This document shows positions 62,772 to 64,000 of a stretch of 64,000 nt of DNA, one piece after another. Each line of letters starts with the position of its first letter. Position 1 is the first letter of the stretch. The position numbers and the translations under genes were made by a program. A model generated the notes under the pieces. That model was not told where the DNA came from. It made no database searches and was given only the letters and a program-made list of their open reading frames with translations. This DNA is from Megaleporinus macrocephalus (lineage: Eukaryota > Chordata > Actinopteri > Characiformes > Anostomidae): positions 10,477,897 through 10,541,896 of the forward strand of contig CM038716.1 in NCBI GenBank assembly GCA_021613375.1, written 5' to 3'.

Positions 62772-63142
62772 ATTAATATTATAGATACATAACAATAATG
62801 CAGCAGGAAACCTCAACCAATCAGATTTCAGCTTTCGTTTATTATCACTACAGTGTATCACCTAAATATAGAACACTCATCATCAGTCAGCATCGTTAAT
62901 ATTTAAACAGGACGTTGTGTGTTTTACTGCTCTTGCCGGATCTGTTATGACTTTATTACCCCATAACATACCACCACCGCACTGACGAGGGGCAGCGAGG
63001 GGCAGCGAGGGGCAGCTGTGTATACTAAAAACTGGGTTATTTGCATATTACACCCTCTGTTGTGTGTCTATGCTCCGTACAGTCCTGTGTAATGTGCTGC
63101 TGTTGTGTTTGTGAGGTTCCACACTTTATTCAAGTAAATTAA

Positions 63143-64000
63143 AATAACACACACATACACACACAAAATAACACACACATACACAAATAACACACACACA
63201 CAAAATTACACACACACACACACACTCACAAATAACCCACAAACACACACACTACTAACAAACACACAAACACACACTTGCTCATCCACTCACAAATAAC
63301 ACACACACACACACGAGTAACAAACACACACAAACACACACTTGCTCATCCACACAAAAATAACACACACACACACTAATAACACACGCAAACACAAATA
63401 ACACACACACAAATAACACACACACACACACTCGCAAATAACACACACAGACACACTAGTAAAAAACACACACACACACTCACAAATAACACACACCCTA
63501 GTAACAAACACACACACACTCACAAATGACACACACACACAAAATAACACATACATACACAAATAACACACACACACACAAAATACCACACACACACACA
63601 CTAATAACACACACACACACACTAGTAACACACACACACAAACACACTTGCTCATCCACACACAAATAACACACACACACTAGTAACACACACACAAACA
63701 CATTTGCTCATCCACACACAAATAACACACACACACACACACCAGTAACACACACACAAACACACTTGCTCATCCACACAAAAATCACACACACACTAAT
63801 AACACACGCGAACACACACACACACACACACTCATAACACACACGCAAACACATACTAATAACAAACACACACACACAAACATACTCTCGCTCATCCACA
63901 CACAAATAACACAAACACACACTAATAACACACACAAACACACACACACACACTAGTAACACACACACGCAAACACACACACACTAGTAACACACACACG
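63143..64000. repeat. CA-rich higher-order array (copy B), runs off the window
   Basis: Counterpart of 31684-32485 with module differences (extra CATACACACACAAAATAAC and CACAAAATTACAC near 63155-63215; lacks some TAGTAACAAACAC modules). Confidence 0.95.

Larger units (their letters stand above)
34001..64000. repeat. Copy B of the ~29-kb direct duplication
   Basis: Begins exactly at the counterpart of 4520 and follows copy A to the window edge, which falls inside the CA-rich array (counterpart near 32485). Order and orientation are unchanged. Arrays differ in length and there are three clear structural differences (52318-52950, 46503-47216, 60534-60680). Confidence 0.97.

Overview
This is a vertebrate, almost certainly teleost fish, nuclear DNA window. 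The reasons are AT-rich non-coding sequence, CA/GT, CT and GATA-free microsatellites, fish-type SINE, LINE and hAT remnants, and two intron-flanked exons on the minus strand that encode part of a cation-chloride cotransporter closest to SLC12A9. A dispersed DNA element seen at 18.2-18.5 kb is one I associate with otophysan fish (characins, catfish), so that is a tentative guess for the group. Nothing here looks prokaryotic, and nearly all long open frames are read-through of tandem repeats.

Layout. 1-4519 is a single-copy flank: AT-rich degenerate repeats, an hAT-type fragment, a small GC-rich patch that may be coding, a MITE and a 31-bp minisatellite. 4520-33000 (copy A) and 34001-64000 (copy B) are the same sequence in direct orientation, separated by exactly 1000 N. 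Both copies hold, in the same order: a CpG-rich island; a 169-bp satellite derived from a SINE; a very long 32-bp minisatellite; a 42-bp minisatellite; a 31-bp minisatellite; two nested hAT-type elements; a 45-bp minisatellite next to a dispersed DNA element; CTAACCAA-type arrays; LINE/MITE remnants; CT-rich and 21-bp arrays; a GT array inside a SINE; the two cotransporter exons; a 14-bp array; and a CA-rich array. Unique segments are almost identical between copies, while nearly every array differs in unit number.

The simplest reading is that A and B are two alleles (haplotigs) placed side by side across an artificial gap. The two exons total 220 bp, which is not a multiple of three, so a true tandem copy spliced in full would shift the frame. 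If this is right, the window is a rare side-by-side view of two haplotypes across one minisatellite-rich block, with a LINE insertion, an hAT internal deletion and a small segmental duplication as structural polymorphisms.

The most interesting biology is the origin of the arrays. At least four appear to have grown out of mobile elements: the 169-bp unit carries a SINE box B and SINE body; the GT array is bounded by the two halves of a SINE; the 45-bp unit abuts, and resembles the end of, a DNA element; and the 42-bp unit translates in one frame to the catalytic SPDLNPxEN motif of Tc1/mariner transposases. No defence system, operon, CRISPR array or functional RNA gene was seen.
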